DNA of 64,000 nt from Bradyrhizobium sp. NAS80.1 (GTDB lineage Bacteria > Pseudomonadota > Alphaproteobacteria > Rhizobiales > Xanthobacteraceae): contig NZ_LGHL01000123.1 in assembly GCF_001908205.1 (NCBI RefSeq), positions 1 through 64,000 of the forward strand. The letters run 5' to 3'. Below are positions 7,795 through 15,587 of the stretch, piece by piece. The notes under the pieces were generated by a model. That model had not been told where the DNA came from. It saw nothing but the letters and a program-made list of their open reading frames with translations, and ran no database searches. A program made the translations under genes and the position numbers. The number at the start of each line of letters is the position of its first letter. Within the stretch, counting starts at the first letter, position 1.

Positions 7795-8863
7795 ATGGCC
7801 TACACGGAGGACCATATCGCGCTCGCCGCGGAATATGTGCTTGGCACGCTCGATGCCGACGGGCGCGCGCAGGTCGAGACCATGATGGCGGTGGACAAGG
7901 CATTCGCCGATGTTGTGCAGGCCTGGGCCTTCCGGCTCGGTGCCCTCAACCAGATGGTCGGCTCGGTCGAGCCGCGTCCGATCGTGTGGGAGAACATCAG
8001 GTCGGAGCTCGCGCGGACGACCTTTGCGCAGGAGCCGCCCGCGCTGCCCGAAGCCGCGCCGCCTTCGCCACCTGTGCCGGAGTTTTCCTCGCTCGATACT
8101 TCGCCGCCGGAGGCGCCATCGGAGGACGCGCAGCAACCGGAGCCGCAGCCTCCCGAAGCGGAGCAGCCCGAGACGGCGCGCCCGGCGCCCGATGCGCCCC
8201 CCCGACGTCTTGCCGATCTTCATGCCGCAGGTTCATGCGCCCGATCCGGAAGTCGCGCGCGCGCTGCAGGTGCCGGTCGTCGACAGCACCAACGTGATTG
8301 GGCTTGAGAGCCGTGTGAAGCGCTGGCGCACCATCGCATCCGCGCTTGGCGCGCTCGCGGCCGCGCTGCTCGTGACGCTGTCGCTTCAGATTTTCCAGCC
8401 CGACGCGCTGCCCGGCGCGCTGCGGCCTGCACCGCGCATCCAGACGGTCGAGGTGAAGACGCCTGCGCCGCTCACGGCGTCTTCGCAATTTGTCGCGCTG
8501 TTGCAGGGCCAGGGCGGCGGCGCGGCCTTCATTCTCACCATCGACGGTGCAACGCGGAATTTCACGGTGCGCAAGGTCGGTGCGACGCTGGAGCCCGGCA
8601 AGAGCTTCGAGCTCTGGCTGATCTCCGACAAGCTGCCGCGTCCGCGCTCGCTCGGCGTGATCGGGACGGGCGACTTCACCGCGCGTCCGGTGCTCGGCTC
8701 CTACGATGCCGACGTCGTCAATGGCGCCACCTATGCCGTCACCGTCGAGCAGGCTGGCGGCTCGCCCAACGGCCAGCCGACCTCGGCGCCGGTGTTTTCC
8801 GGCAAGCTGATCGAGACCGTACCGCCGTCTCAGCCACAACAGCAAGCCCCGGCGAAGAAGTAG
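7795..8863 (+). CDS. RskA-type transmembrane anti-sigma factor, interrupted by a one-base frameshift
   Basis: The N-terminal cytoplasmic zinc-less anti-sigma domain (AEYVLGTLDADGRAQVE) is encoded from the ATG at 7795, followed by a Pro/Glu-rich linker. The reading frame then changes: the transmembrane segment (around RWRTIASALGALAAALL) and the extracytoplasmic RskA domain (FELWLISDKLPRPRSLGVI, ending AQAPAKK-like) are read in the second frame. Deleting one base from the seven-C run at 8197-8203 restores one 355-residue protein (PDAPPDVLPIFMPQ). It should hold the upstream ECF sigma factor at the membrane and release it upon regulated proteolysis. If the frameshift is real the sigma factor would be unanchored and possibly constitutive. 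Confidence 0.88.
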
Positions 8864-8872
8864 TCGTCGTAC

Positions 8873-8932
8873 GCGGATGAGCGAAAGCGATATCCGGGAC
8901 GTCGGCTTCCGCATGTCGCTTTCGCTCATGCG
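8873..8932. repeat. Palindromic intergenic element with GATGAGCGAAAGCGA arms
   Basis: Imperfect inverted repeat whose arms share ATGAGCGAAAGCGA and its complement TCGCTTTCGCTCAT, around a ~20-base centre. It produces spurious ORFs starting MSESD on both strands. It lies ten bases after the anti-sigma factor gene and may act as its transcript end; I believe similar palindromes are dispersed in Bradyrhizobium genomes, but only one copy is in this window. Confidence 0.6.
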
Positions 8933-9109
8933 GTTGCGAGCACGCGCAACCAGGCCTGATTGTCGCCATGGTCCATATCGCCGTCGCAATTCGACAAATC
9001 TCGCCGAATCCGCTCTTGATTTGAACCTCTCTGCAATTTGCGGCGTCAAATGCCCGGAATTTGAAGTCGGCCCCGTACGTTGCGGTGCCGCGGAGGGGCA
9101 AGAAATCAG

Positions 9110-10069
9110 ATGGATGCAGCAAGGACGCCGGGCATCTTCGTCCACCAATATGCAGGGCTGCCGCACGGTCCCGCGTTCGAACATTGGCGCGAGCGGGCCT
9201 TCGGCTCCTGCGGCCTCGATATCGGGCCGAGCCATGGCGACAGCATCGATTGCCGGCTCCAGATCAGCGTGGTCGACAATATCGCGCTGGCCATTCCCGA
9301 AGGCGCCTCCGCGCAATATTCGCGCACGCAGGGCGGCCTTGCCGACGGCAGCGACGATCTCATCCTGATTGCTGCCCATGCGGGCCTCGTCCGCGTCGGG
9401 CAGAACGGCCACACCGTCGAGCTCGCGCCCGCGCAAATGGTGCTCGTCGACATGAGCCTCACCGGCACCGTCGGCCACACCGACGAAGATCGCTTCACCA
9501 CCATCCGCATGCCGCGCCGCGCGTTGCTCGACATCAATCCGCGCGCCGAGGACAAGCTGTCGCGGGTGCTCTCCGACGGTGCAGTCGCCGAGACGATCTT
9601 CCGTTACCACGCGCTCGCCGCCAATCACGCGCCGCATCTCGACGCCGTCGGCCAACGTCTGACCGCACAGCACATGGTCGATCTCGTCGGCCTCCTGCTC
9701 GGCACCGATGCGGAGCATGCGAACCTGGCCCGCGGGCGGGGACAGGCGGCAGCCCGCCTCGATCTCATGCGCGCCGACGTCATGGCCGGGCTCGGCCGCA
9801 GCGATCTCTGCCTGTCCGAGATCGCAACGCGCTCGGGCCTCAGTCCGCGCCAGGCGCAGCGCTTGTTCGAGCAGGCCGGCACGACCTTCACCGAGTTCGT
9901 GCTGGAGCAGCGCCTGTTGCTGGCGCGAAAGCTGCTCGGCGATCCCCGTGCCCGGAGCCGCAAGATCAGCGACATCGCGCATTCCTCGGGCTTCTCCGAT
10001 CTGTCCTATTTCAACCGCGCCTTCCGCAAGCGCTTTGGCGCGACGCCGTCGGAAGTGCGCGAGGCCTGA
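9110..10069 (+). CDS. AraC-family transcriptional regulator
   Basis: A 319-residue regulator with an AraC C-terminal double helix-turn-helix domain (about 220-319), seen in LCLSEIATRSGLSPRQAQRLFE and ISDIAHSSGFSDLSYFNRAFRKRFG, and an N-terminal AraC-binding-like sensor region. The start at 9110 follows a GGAGGGG ribosome site; a start 30 bases upstream is less likely. It stands alone, so its targets cannot be inferred. Confidence 0.9.
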   Translation: MDAARTPGIFVHQYAGLPHGPAFEHWRERAFGSCGLDIGPSHGDSIDCRLQISVVDNIALAIPEGASAQYSRTQGGLADGSDDLILIAAHAGLVRVGQNGHTVELAPAQMVLVDMSLTGTVGHTDEDRFTTIRMPRRALLDINPRAEDKLSRVLSDGAVAETIFRYHALAANHAPHLDAVGQRLTAQHMVDLVGLLLGTDAEHANLARGRGQAAARLDLMRADVMAGLGRSDLCLSEIATRSGLSPRQAQRLFEQAGTTFTEFVLEQRLLLARKLLGDPRARSRKISDIAHSSGFSDLSYFNRAFRKRFGATPSEVREA

Positions 10070-10468
10070 GCCGCTCGCCGCGGCCGCAACCGTGCAGGCG
10101 CCGCGGACCTATGGGGCGCAGTAGCCGCTATCGAGCGAGGTGATCTCGTCGTTCGTCACTCACCAGTGTCATCGTCAGCTTTGTGCGCACTTGCGCACTG
10201 GGGCGTTCGATCCAGTATTCCAGAGACGGTGAAGGGATACGGAGAAGCCGCGGCGTGCTGGATTTCCCGCCTTCGCCGGGAATGACAGCATTTGTGAAGG
10301 GATGCCCGGGCTGCATTTGCAGCGGAATCGTCACCCCAGACATGAGAAAGCGCCCGTGGGGGGCGGGCGCTTTCTGTAGTCGACTTGGGGTTGGGTCGTC
10401 TACATATCCACGTGGCGACTTTGGGGGGCTGGTAAAGAGCCGCGTGAATTCCTGAAACTCAAATCTCC
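10070..10468. other. Intergenic region with a probable dispersed repeat and a hairpin; no gene seen
   Basis: No credible coding frame is visible. The segment from about 10182 to 10295 holds GTGCGCACTTGCGCAC-type inverted sequence and stretches such as CCCGCCTTCGCCGGGAATGA that resemble degenerate intergenic repeats of rhizobia; a related stretch lies upstream of flhA. A strong hairpin at 10345-10375 is listed separately. Confidence 0.5.
10345..10375 (-). terminator. Hairpin, probable terminator of the downstream-reading small gene
   Basis: A perfect 12-bp stem, AGAAAGCGCCCG and CGGGCGCTTTCT, with a seven-base loop. It lies about 95 bases beyond the stop of the minus-strand small membrane gene. 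There is no long T run, so termination strength is uncertain. Confidence 0.5.
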
Positions 10469-10672
10469 TTAGCGAACGAGAGACGCGTTCGAGCTGGTGA
10501 TAACGACCGGCTTGCCGGCCTTGATAACACGAGCCGACTGGGTCAAGCCTTCATCCGAACCCGTCGCTCGCGCCGTAATGCCGAGGCCCGCCACCGCGAT
10601 CCCTGCGACCAGCGCCACGACCACAATCTTCACATGGGTCGAGCGATCTGCGCTGTAGATCGAGTGGTTCAT
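10469..10672 (-). CDS. Small single-pass membrane or secreted protein, function unknown
   Basis: A 67-residue protein starting MNHSIYSADRSTH, with one hydrophobic segment (about residues 15-34) and a short polar C-terminus. An AGGAGG ribosome site lies six bases before the ATG, which is strong support for translation from 10672 rather than from the longer upstream frame. I do not recognise a domain. The segment upstream is unusually AT-rich (around 10837-10868) and may hold its promoter. Confidence 0.75.
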   Translation of the reverse strand: MNHSIYSADRSTHVKIVVVALVAGIAVAGLGITARATGSDEGLTQSARVIKAGKPVVITSSNASLVR

Positions 10673-10916
10673 GGAAGCCTCCTGCCGCCATCTACCCGAA
10701 GTAGTCTCCAGCCTGTTCGGCAGGTTCATGCTTCCGATGCCGATTAACGTAGTATCGGGAGGATTCGTTCCCAAGAGGTCATCACAAGAGCGTGAATGCT
10801 TGTGAAAAAACGCGATCTGAAGCGATCCTTGATCGTTCAATTATATAACTATTTCAATATTGTAATGTGCCTGCAAGGCGCCTTGCCTGCATTTGGTCGA
10901 CAAGGTGCCAAGAATT
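10673..10916. other. Intergenic region with an AT-rich patch; no gene seen
   Basis: Between flhA and the small membrane gene there is no convincing coding frame. The patch at 10837-10868 is far richer in A and T than its surroundings and could serve as promoter or upstream element for the minus-strand small gene. Confidence 0.45.
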
Positions 10917-10966
10917 CAAAAATCATTTGCCTGTGGCCGAAAAACACATGGCTTCTTAAGGCAAAT
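10917..10966 (-). terminator. Probable terminator of flhA
   Basis: On the minus strand the arms ATTTGCCT (10959-10966 complement) and AGGCAAAT (10925-10932 complement) form an outer stem starting at the flhA stop codon, with an inner GCC/GGC pairing, followed by ATTTTTG. The large loop makes this less certain than the other terminators listed. Confidence 0.5.
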
Positions 10967-13107
10967 CAGACGCTTCCGACCGTTTTCAACCTCGCCCTGG
11001 GGTGGATTTCAGCCTGCGACAGCACGGTGGTCTGGGCACGGAACCGCTCGACCAGAGAACGCACGAAGGGACGAATTGCCGCAGAGGTGACCAGCACCGG
11101 GGCCTCGCCCTCGCGCGCGGCGCGCTCGAAGGCCTCGCGTACGGCGGTCATGAACTCCGAAAGCTTCGAGGGCTGCATGGCGAGGCTGCGCTCCTCACCC
11201 TGGCCGATAATGGATTCGGCAAACGCCTGCTCCCAGCGCGCCGACAGCGCGATCAGCGGCAAATAGCCGGCGTAGGACGTGTTCTGCGCGCAGATCTGCC
11301 GGGCCAGGCGGGCACGGACATGCTCGACCATGGTGGCGGGATTGCGCGAGAAGGCCAGCGAATCCGCGATGCCTTCGAGGATGGTCGAGAGGTCGCGGAT
11401 CGAGATGCGCTCGGCGAGCAGCAGTTGCAGCACGCGTTGGATGCCGGAGACCGTGACCTGTCCCGGAACGATGTCCTTGACCAGCTCGCTCTGCTCCTTC
11501 GGCAGCTCCTTGAGCAGCTTCTGCACCTCGCCGTAGGAGAGCAGGTCCGACATGTTGGCCTTGAGCAGCTCGGTGAGGTGGGTCGAGAGCACCGTCGCGG
11601 CGTCGACGACGGTGTAGCCCTTGAGCGAGGCTTCTTCCTTGAGGCTGGCGTCGACCCAGGTCGCGGGCAGGCCGAAGGTCGGCTCGGTGGTGTGGATGCC
11701 GGGCACCTGCACCTGACCGCCGCCGGGGTCCATGACCATGAACTGGTTCGGCCAGATCTTGCCGGTGCCGGCGTCGACCTCCTTGATCTTGATAATGTAG
11801 GTGTTGGCCTCGAGCTGGACGTTGTCGAGGATACGCACCGCCGGCATCACGAACCCCATCTCGATCGCGAGCGAACGGCGCAGCGCCTTGATCTGCTCGG
11901 TGAGGCGGTCGGTGCCGTCGGGCCCGTTGACCAACGGAAGCAGGGCATAGCCGAGCTCGATCTTGAGGTCGTCGATCTTGAGCGCCGCCGAGATCGGCTC
12001 CTCGGCTGCGGCAGCCCCGGGTGCTCCGGGCGTACCGGCTGCGGGCGCGGCCTTGGCGGCTTCCTCGGCCTTGACGGCGGTGCGCTTGTGGTTGCGCGCG
12101 TGCCAGGCGAGGGCGCCGGCGCCGGCGCCGAGCGCCAGGAAGGGGATGGTTGGAATGCCCGGCAGGGCGGCCAGCACCAGCATGACCGCCGAGGACATCG
12201 CAAGCGCCTGCGGATAGCCGGAGAACTGCTTCATCAGAGCCTTGTCGGCGGCGCCGGAAACACCGGCCTTGGAGACGAGCAGGCCGGCGGCGGTCGAGAC
12301 GATCAGCGCTGGCACCTGGGTGACGAGGCCGTCACCGACCGTCAGCAGCGTATAGCTGCGCCCGGCATCGGCGAAGGAGAGGCCTTGCTGCGCCACGCCG
12401 ATGATCATGCCGCCGACGACGTTGATGAAGACGATCAGGAGGCCAGCGATGGCATCGCCGCGGACGAATTTGGAGGCACCGTCCATGGCGCCGAAGAAGC
12501 CGCTCTCATCCTCGAGCTCCTTGCGCCGCTGCTTGGCGACTTTCTCGTCGATCAGGCCGGCGGAGAGGTCGGCGTCGATCGCCATCTGCTTGCCGGGCAT
12601 GGCATCGAGGTGGAAGCGGGCGGCGACTTCGGCGATACGGCCCGAACCCTTGGTGATGACGACGAAGTTGACGATGATCAGGATGGCGAAGACGATGATG
12701 CCGATGACGAAATTGCCGCCCATCACGAAGCTGCCGAAGGCCTCGATGACGTGACCGGCGGCGTCGGTGCCCTCGTGCCCGTGGGACAGGATCAGGCGGG
12801 TCGAGGCCATGTTGAGCGACAGGCGCAGCATGGTCGAGATCAGGAGGATGGTCGGGAAGGCCGAGAATTCCAATGGCGCCTGGATGAACAGCGACGTCAT
12901 CAGGATCAGGATCGAGAGCGTGATCGAGATCGCCAGGAACAAGTCCAGCACGATCGAGGGCAGCGGCAGGATCAGCACCACCAGGATGGTGAGGATGCCG
13001 AGCGCAAGCGCGATGTCGCCGCGCTTGAGGATGTTGACGATCTCGGTGAGGGAGGGGATGCCGGGCTTCGCTGCGCCTACGCCCTGTCCCGCGGTGACGT
13101 CGACCAT
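10966..13107 (-). CDS. flhA: Flagellar biosynthesis protein FlhA
   Basis: FlhA is the inner-membrane export gate protein of the flagellar type III secretion system. The 713-residue protein has about eight transmembrane segments in the first ~330 residues, including the characteristic FPTILLISTMLRLSLNMAST and GDAIAGLLIVFINVVGGMIIG blocks, a Pro/Ala-rich linker, then the cytoplasmic domain that docks chaperone-substrate complexes. ATG at 13107 follows a GGAGG ribosome site; longer extensions upstream are Arg-rich and unsupported. It stands alone, away from fliI and fliJ, as flagellar genes are often scattered in this group. A CtrA-like box lies about 170 bases upstream. Confidence 0.97.
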   Translation of the reverse strand: MVDVTAGQGVGAAKPGIPSLTEIVNILKRGDIALALGILTILVVLILPLPSIVLDLFLAISITLSILILMTSLFIQAPLEFSAFPTILLISTMLRLSLNMASTRLILSHGHEGTDAAGHVIEAFGSFVMGGNFVIGIIVFAILIIVNFVVITKGSGRIAEVAARFHLDAMPGKQMAIDADLSAGLIDEKVAKQRRKELEDESGFFGAMDGASKFVRGDAIAGLLIVFINVVGGMIIGVAQQGLSFADAGRSYTLLTVGDGLVTQVPALIVSTAAGLLVSKAGVSGAADKALMKQFSGYPQALAMSSAVMLVLAALPGIPTIPFLALGAGAGALAWHARNHKRTAVKAEEAAKAAPAAGTPGAPGAAAAEEPISAALKIDDLKIELGYALLPLVNGPDGTDRLTEQIKALRRSLAIEMGFVMPAVRILDNVQLEANTYIIKIKEVDAGTGKIWPNQFMVMDPGGGQVQVPGIHTTEPTFGLPATWVDASLKEEASLKGYTVVDAATVLSTHLTELLKANMSDLLSYGEVQKLLKELPKEQSELVKDIVPGQVTVSGIQRVLQLLLAERISIRDLSTILEGIADSLAFSRNPATMVEHVRARLARQICAQNTSYAGYLPLIALSARWEQAFAESIIGQGEERSLAMQPSKLSEFMTAVREAFERAAREGEAPVLVTSAAIRPFVRSLVERFRAQTTVLSQAEIHPRARLKTVGSV

Positions 13108-13275
13108 GGTAGCTGCCTCCCCGCGCGATCGCCGGCCGCGCGCCCCAAACGTCTGCGCGGCGGCCGATGGGCCGCCGTTCCGAAAGTGAGGCACCGCACT
13201 GGCGTCCACGGGGGCTCCCGTTCTACGCGGCTGACGACACTCGACTTCACCCGGCAATTTTTGCCCGGTGTATGG

Positions 13276-13291
13276 TTAGCAAAGGGTTAAC
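13276..13291 (-). promoter_or_regulatory. Candidate CtrA-binding site upstream of flhA
   Basis: The plus strand reads TTAG-N7-TTAAC, seven of eight matches to the CtrA consensus TTAA-N7-TTAA. It lies 169 bases before the flhA start; flhA is a known early (CtrA-dependent) flagellar gene in Caulobacter. The remaining gap sequence holds no gene. Confidence 0.4.
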
Positions 13292-13311
13292 GAAGGGTGT
13301 GGCAGGAGGTG

Positions 13312-13430
13312 AGGGCGGGGTGTTCCGGGGCGGCTCGCAGAGCCGAACCCGGAATCTCGAGAGTCTCAGGTGCGCAATCGCGCACCAATGGTTCGATTCT
13401 GCGCATCGCCCCGTAATGGCGGATCAGGGA
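13312..13430. repeat. Probable degenerate dispersed intergenic repeat
   Basis: This stretch contains GAACCCGGAATCTCGAGA, the inverted sequence GTGCGCAATCGCGCAC and CGCATCGCCCCGTAATG, an arrangement typical of palindromic intergenic repeats in this group and partly shared with 10182-10295. No ORF is supported in the gap between flhA and the CusF-like gene. Confidence 0.45.
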
Positions 13431-13439
13431 GGGCCGTCC

Positions 13440-13743
13440 CTACTTCGCCTTATCGATTTTGGTCACCGTGTACCCCGCCGACGCCTCCTCGGCCTCGAAG
13501 GTCACCTTGTCGCCGACCTTCACCAGCTTGAGCAGGGCGGGGTCCTTGACGCGGTAGACCATGGTCATCGGTTCATCCATGCCGAGGCTTTTGGCCGGGC
13601 CGTGCTTGAGCGTGATCTTGCCGGCACCCTCATCGACCTTTTTGACCTCGCCGCTGATCGCGGCACCCCCCGGCCGCCAAGGATCCAGTGGCAACGCCCA
13701 CGGTCAGCGCGAGCGTCGCTGCGATGCGGATGATCCAGTTCAT
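13440..13743 (-). CDS. CusF-like periplasmic copper-binding protein, interrupted by a one-base frameshift
   Basis: The C-terminal 75 residues form a CusF-type small beta-barrel: ISGEVKKVDEGAGKITLKHGPAKS, then MDEPMTMVYRV, with His and two Met in the copper-ligand positions; the Trp that caps the copper in E. coli CusF is not evident. The signal peptide (MNWIIRIAATLALTVGVATG) is encoded from 13743 in another frame. Removing one base from the six-C run at 13666-13671 gives a continuous 100-residue secreted protein (SLAAGGAAISGEV). It is the last gene of the copper operon, 15 bases after the cupredoxin gene. Confidence 0.85.
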
Positions 13744-13758
13744 AAGAGTCTCCATTGC

Positions 13759-14211
13759 TTACTTGACGGTGACGTGGCCGACCATGCCGTAGTCGCGATG
13801 GTCGGGGATCAGGCAGGAAAATTCGAACGAGCCGGCCTTGGTGAATTTCCAGAGGATCTCGGCCGTCTTGTTCGGCGCGAGCCGCACCCCATTGGGATCG
13901 TCGTGCTCCATGTGCCGATGCTTCTTCATCACCTCCGCATGCGCGAGATTCTCCTTGGTGGTGGCGAGCAGGAATTCATGGTCCTCCTTGCCGACATTGC
14001 GCAGCACGAAGCGGATCTGCTCGCCGCGTTTGACCTCAATCCTGGACGGCTCGTAGTCCATCTCACTCATCGCGATCTCGATGGTGCGCGCCGGTTTCGT
14101 GGGATCGCCGGGCTCGCCGGCTGAGAAGGTCTCATGCCCATGCTTGTCGTGGGCAAAGGCCGGCGCGATCGAAAGCGCGGCCAGCGCCAGGGCGAGTTTG
14201 ATGGTCCTCAT
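13759..14211 (-). CDS. Secreted cupredoxin (plastocyanin-like copper protein)
   Basis: A 150-residue periplasmic type-1 copper protein. A signal peptide (MRTIKLALALAALSIAPAFA) precedes a His-rich start and the cupredoxin domain; probable copper ligands are His in DHEFLL and Cys, His and Met in FSCLIPDHRDYGMVG. ATG at 14211 has a GGAG site seven bases upstream and starts directly at the signal peptide; a start eight codons earlier is possible. It probably shuttles copper or electrons with the multicopper oxidase encoded just upstream. Confidence 0.9.
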   Translation of the reverse strand: MRTIKLALALAALSIAPAFAHDKHGHETFSAGEPGDPTKPARTIEIAMSEMDYEPSRIEVKRGEQIRFVLRNVGKEDHEFLLATTKENLAHAEVMKKHRHMEHDDPNGVRLAPNKTAEILWKFTKAGSFEFSCLIPDHRDYGMVGHVTVK

Positions 14212-14244
14212 CTTGTTCTCCAGTTGGTGGTTCATCGAAAACGC

Positions 14245-15576
14245 TCACATCTTCATTTTCTGCATCGGCGTGCCGGGCTGCCTCGCGGGCTCCGCGCTGG
14301 GTGCCGCGACCTCGTAGGCGACGGTGCCTTGGGGAAACTGGTAGGGGCCGGGATCGCGATAATCGTCGCGCGCCAGTCCCTCGCGGATCTTCATCACCGT
14401 GAACATGCCGCCCATCTCGATTGGGCCGAACTGGCCGGCGCCGGTCATCATCGGCAGCGTGTTGTCGGGCGCGGGCATCTCCATGTTGCCCATCGCCATG
14501 CCGGACTGGCCCATCACCATGGCGTCGGGCGCGAGCTTGCCGACGGCCTTGGCGAGATCCTTGCGCGAGACGCCGATCAGATTGCGCATGTCGTGCCCCA
14601 TCGCATTCATGGTGTGATGCGATTTGTGGCAGTGGAACGCCCAGTCGCCGGGATTGTCGGCAAGCACGTCGAACACGCGCACCGCGCCGACGGGAACATC
14701 GGTCGTCGTCTCCGGATATTGCGCGCTCTCCGGAATCCAGCCGCCGTCGGTGCAGGTCACCGCAAAGCTGTGGCCATGCAGATGGATCGGATGATTGGTC
14801 ATGCTCAGATTGCCGATGCGCACGCGCACCTTGTCGCCGAGCCGCACGGGCAGTGGATCGATGCCGGGAAACACGCGCGCATTCCAGGTCCACATGTTGA
14901 AATCGGTCATCTCGTTGACCTTCGGCAGGTAAGTGCCGGGGTCGACGAGATAGGTGCTCATCACGAAGACGAAGTCGCGGTCCACGGGCCGAAAGTTCGG
15001 ATCGCGGGGGTGCACGACGACCATGCCCATCGTGCCCATCGCCATCTGCACCATCTCGTCGGAATGCGGGTGGTACATGAAGGTCCCGCTCTTCTTCATC
15101 TCGAACTCGTAGACGAAGGTCTTTCCCGGCTGGATGTGCGGCTGGGTCAGTCCGCCAACGCCGTCCATGCCGCTCGGCACGATCATGCCGTGCCAGTGCA
15201 CACTGGTGTATTCGGGCAGTCTGTTGGTGACGAAGATGCGGACCTTGTCGCCTTCGACGGCTTCGATCGTCGGCCCCGGCGACTGGCCGTTGTAGCCCCA
15301 CAGATTCACCTTCATGCCTTCGGCGAACTCGCGCACCACGGGCTCGGCGACGAGGTGGAATTCCTTCCAGTCGCCGTTCATGCGGAAGGGCAGCGACCAG
15401 CCGTTCAGCGTGACGACTGGACGATAGTCCGGGCCGTTGGCGGGATGCAGCGGCGGCTGCATCACGGCCTTGTCCATGTGCGGCGCTTCCGGGATCGACG
15501 CGGCCTGCACGCGGCCCTGAATCGCGGATGCGCTGACAAGCGCGGCGGTGCCCAGGAATCCTCGGCGTGAGAACAT
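14245..15576 (-). CDS. Tat-exported multicopper oxidase (copper oxidase, CopA/CueO-like)
   Basis: A 443-residue periplasmic multicopper oxidase, probably oxidising Cu(I) to less toxic Cu(II). The twin-arginine signal SRRGFLG is at residues 3-9. All four copper-ligand motifs are present: HWHG, HPHSDE, NHPIHLHGHSF, and HCHKSHHTMNAM, the last carrying the type-1 copper Cys, His and Met. A Met-rich segment (about residues 365-410) resembles copper-sensing inserts of CueO. ATG 15576 has GGAGG upstream, better than the ATG four codons earlier. It follows the TolC-like gene by 11 bases. Confidence 0.92.
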   Translation of the reverse strand: MFSRRGFLGTAALVSASAIQGRVQAASIPEAPHMDKAVMQPPLHPANGPDYRPVVTLNGWSLPFRMNGDWKEFHLVAEPVVREFAEGMKVNLWGYNGQSPGPTIEAVEGDKVRIFVTNRLPEYTSVHWHGMIVPSGMDGVGGLTQPHIQPGKTFVYEFEMKKSGTFMYHPHSDEMVQMAMGTMGMVVVHPRDPNFRPVDRDFVFVMSTYLVDPGTYLPKVNEMTDFNMWTWNARVFPGIDPLPVRLGDKVRVRIGNLSMTNHPIHLHGHSFAVTCTDGGWIPESAQYPETTTDVPVGAVRVFDVLADNPGDWAFHCHKSHHTMNAMGHDMRNLIGVSRKDLAKAVGKLAPDAMVMGQSGMAMGNMEMPAPDNTLPMMTGAGQFGPIEMGGMFTVMKIREGLARDDYRDPGPYQFPQGTVAYEVAAPSAEPARQPGTPMQKMKM

Positions 15577-15587
15577 GTTGGCCTCCA

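Noticed and set aside
8877..9368. 163-codon plus-strand frame starting MSESD
   Set aside because: Starts inside a palindromic repeat and runs out of frame into the AraC gene; a typical false gene from the repeat.
7997..9982. Long minus-strand frame of 661 codons
   Set aside because: Runs antisense through the anti-sigma factor, the palindromic repeat and the AraC gene; low-complexity Arg/Leu composition.
11002..13290. Long open frame of 762 codons on the plus strand opposite flhA
   Set aside because: Asp/Gly/Arg-rich translation without domains; a GC-bias shadow of flhA, which has a full set of family motifs.
13312..13430. Considered as a small RNA gene
   Set aside because: Hairpins look like a degenerate dispersed repeat, and no promoter or terminator arrangement specific to an RNA gene is visible.
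14134..15570. 478-codon plus-strand frame opposite the multicopper oxidase
   Set aside because: His/Asp-rich antisense translation caused by copper-ligand codons; no domain.
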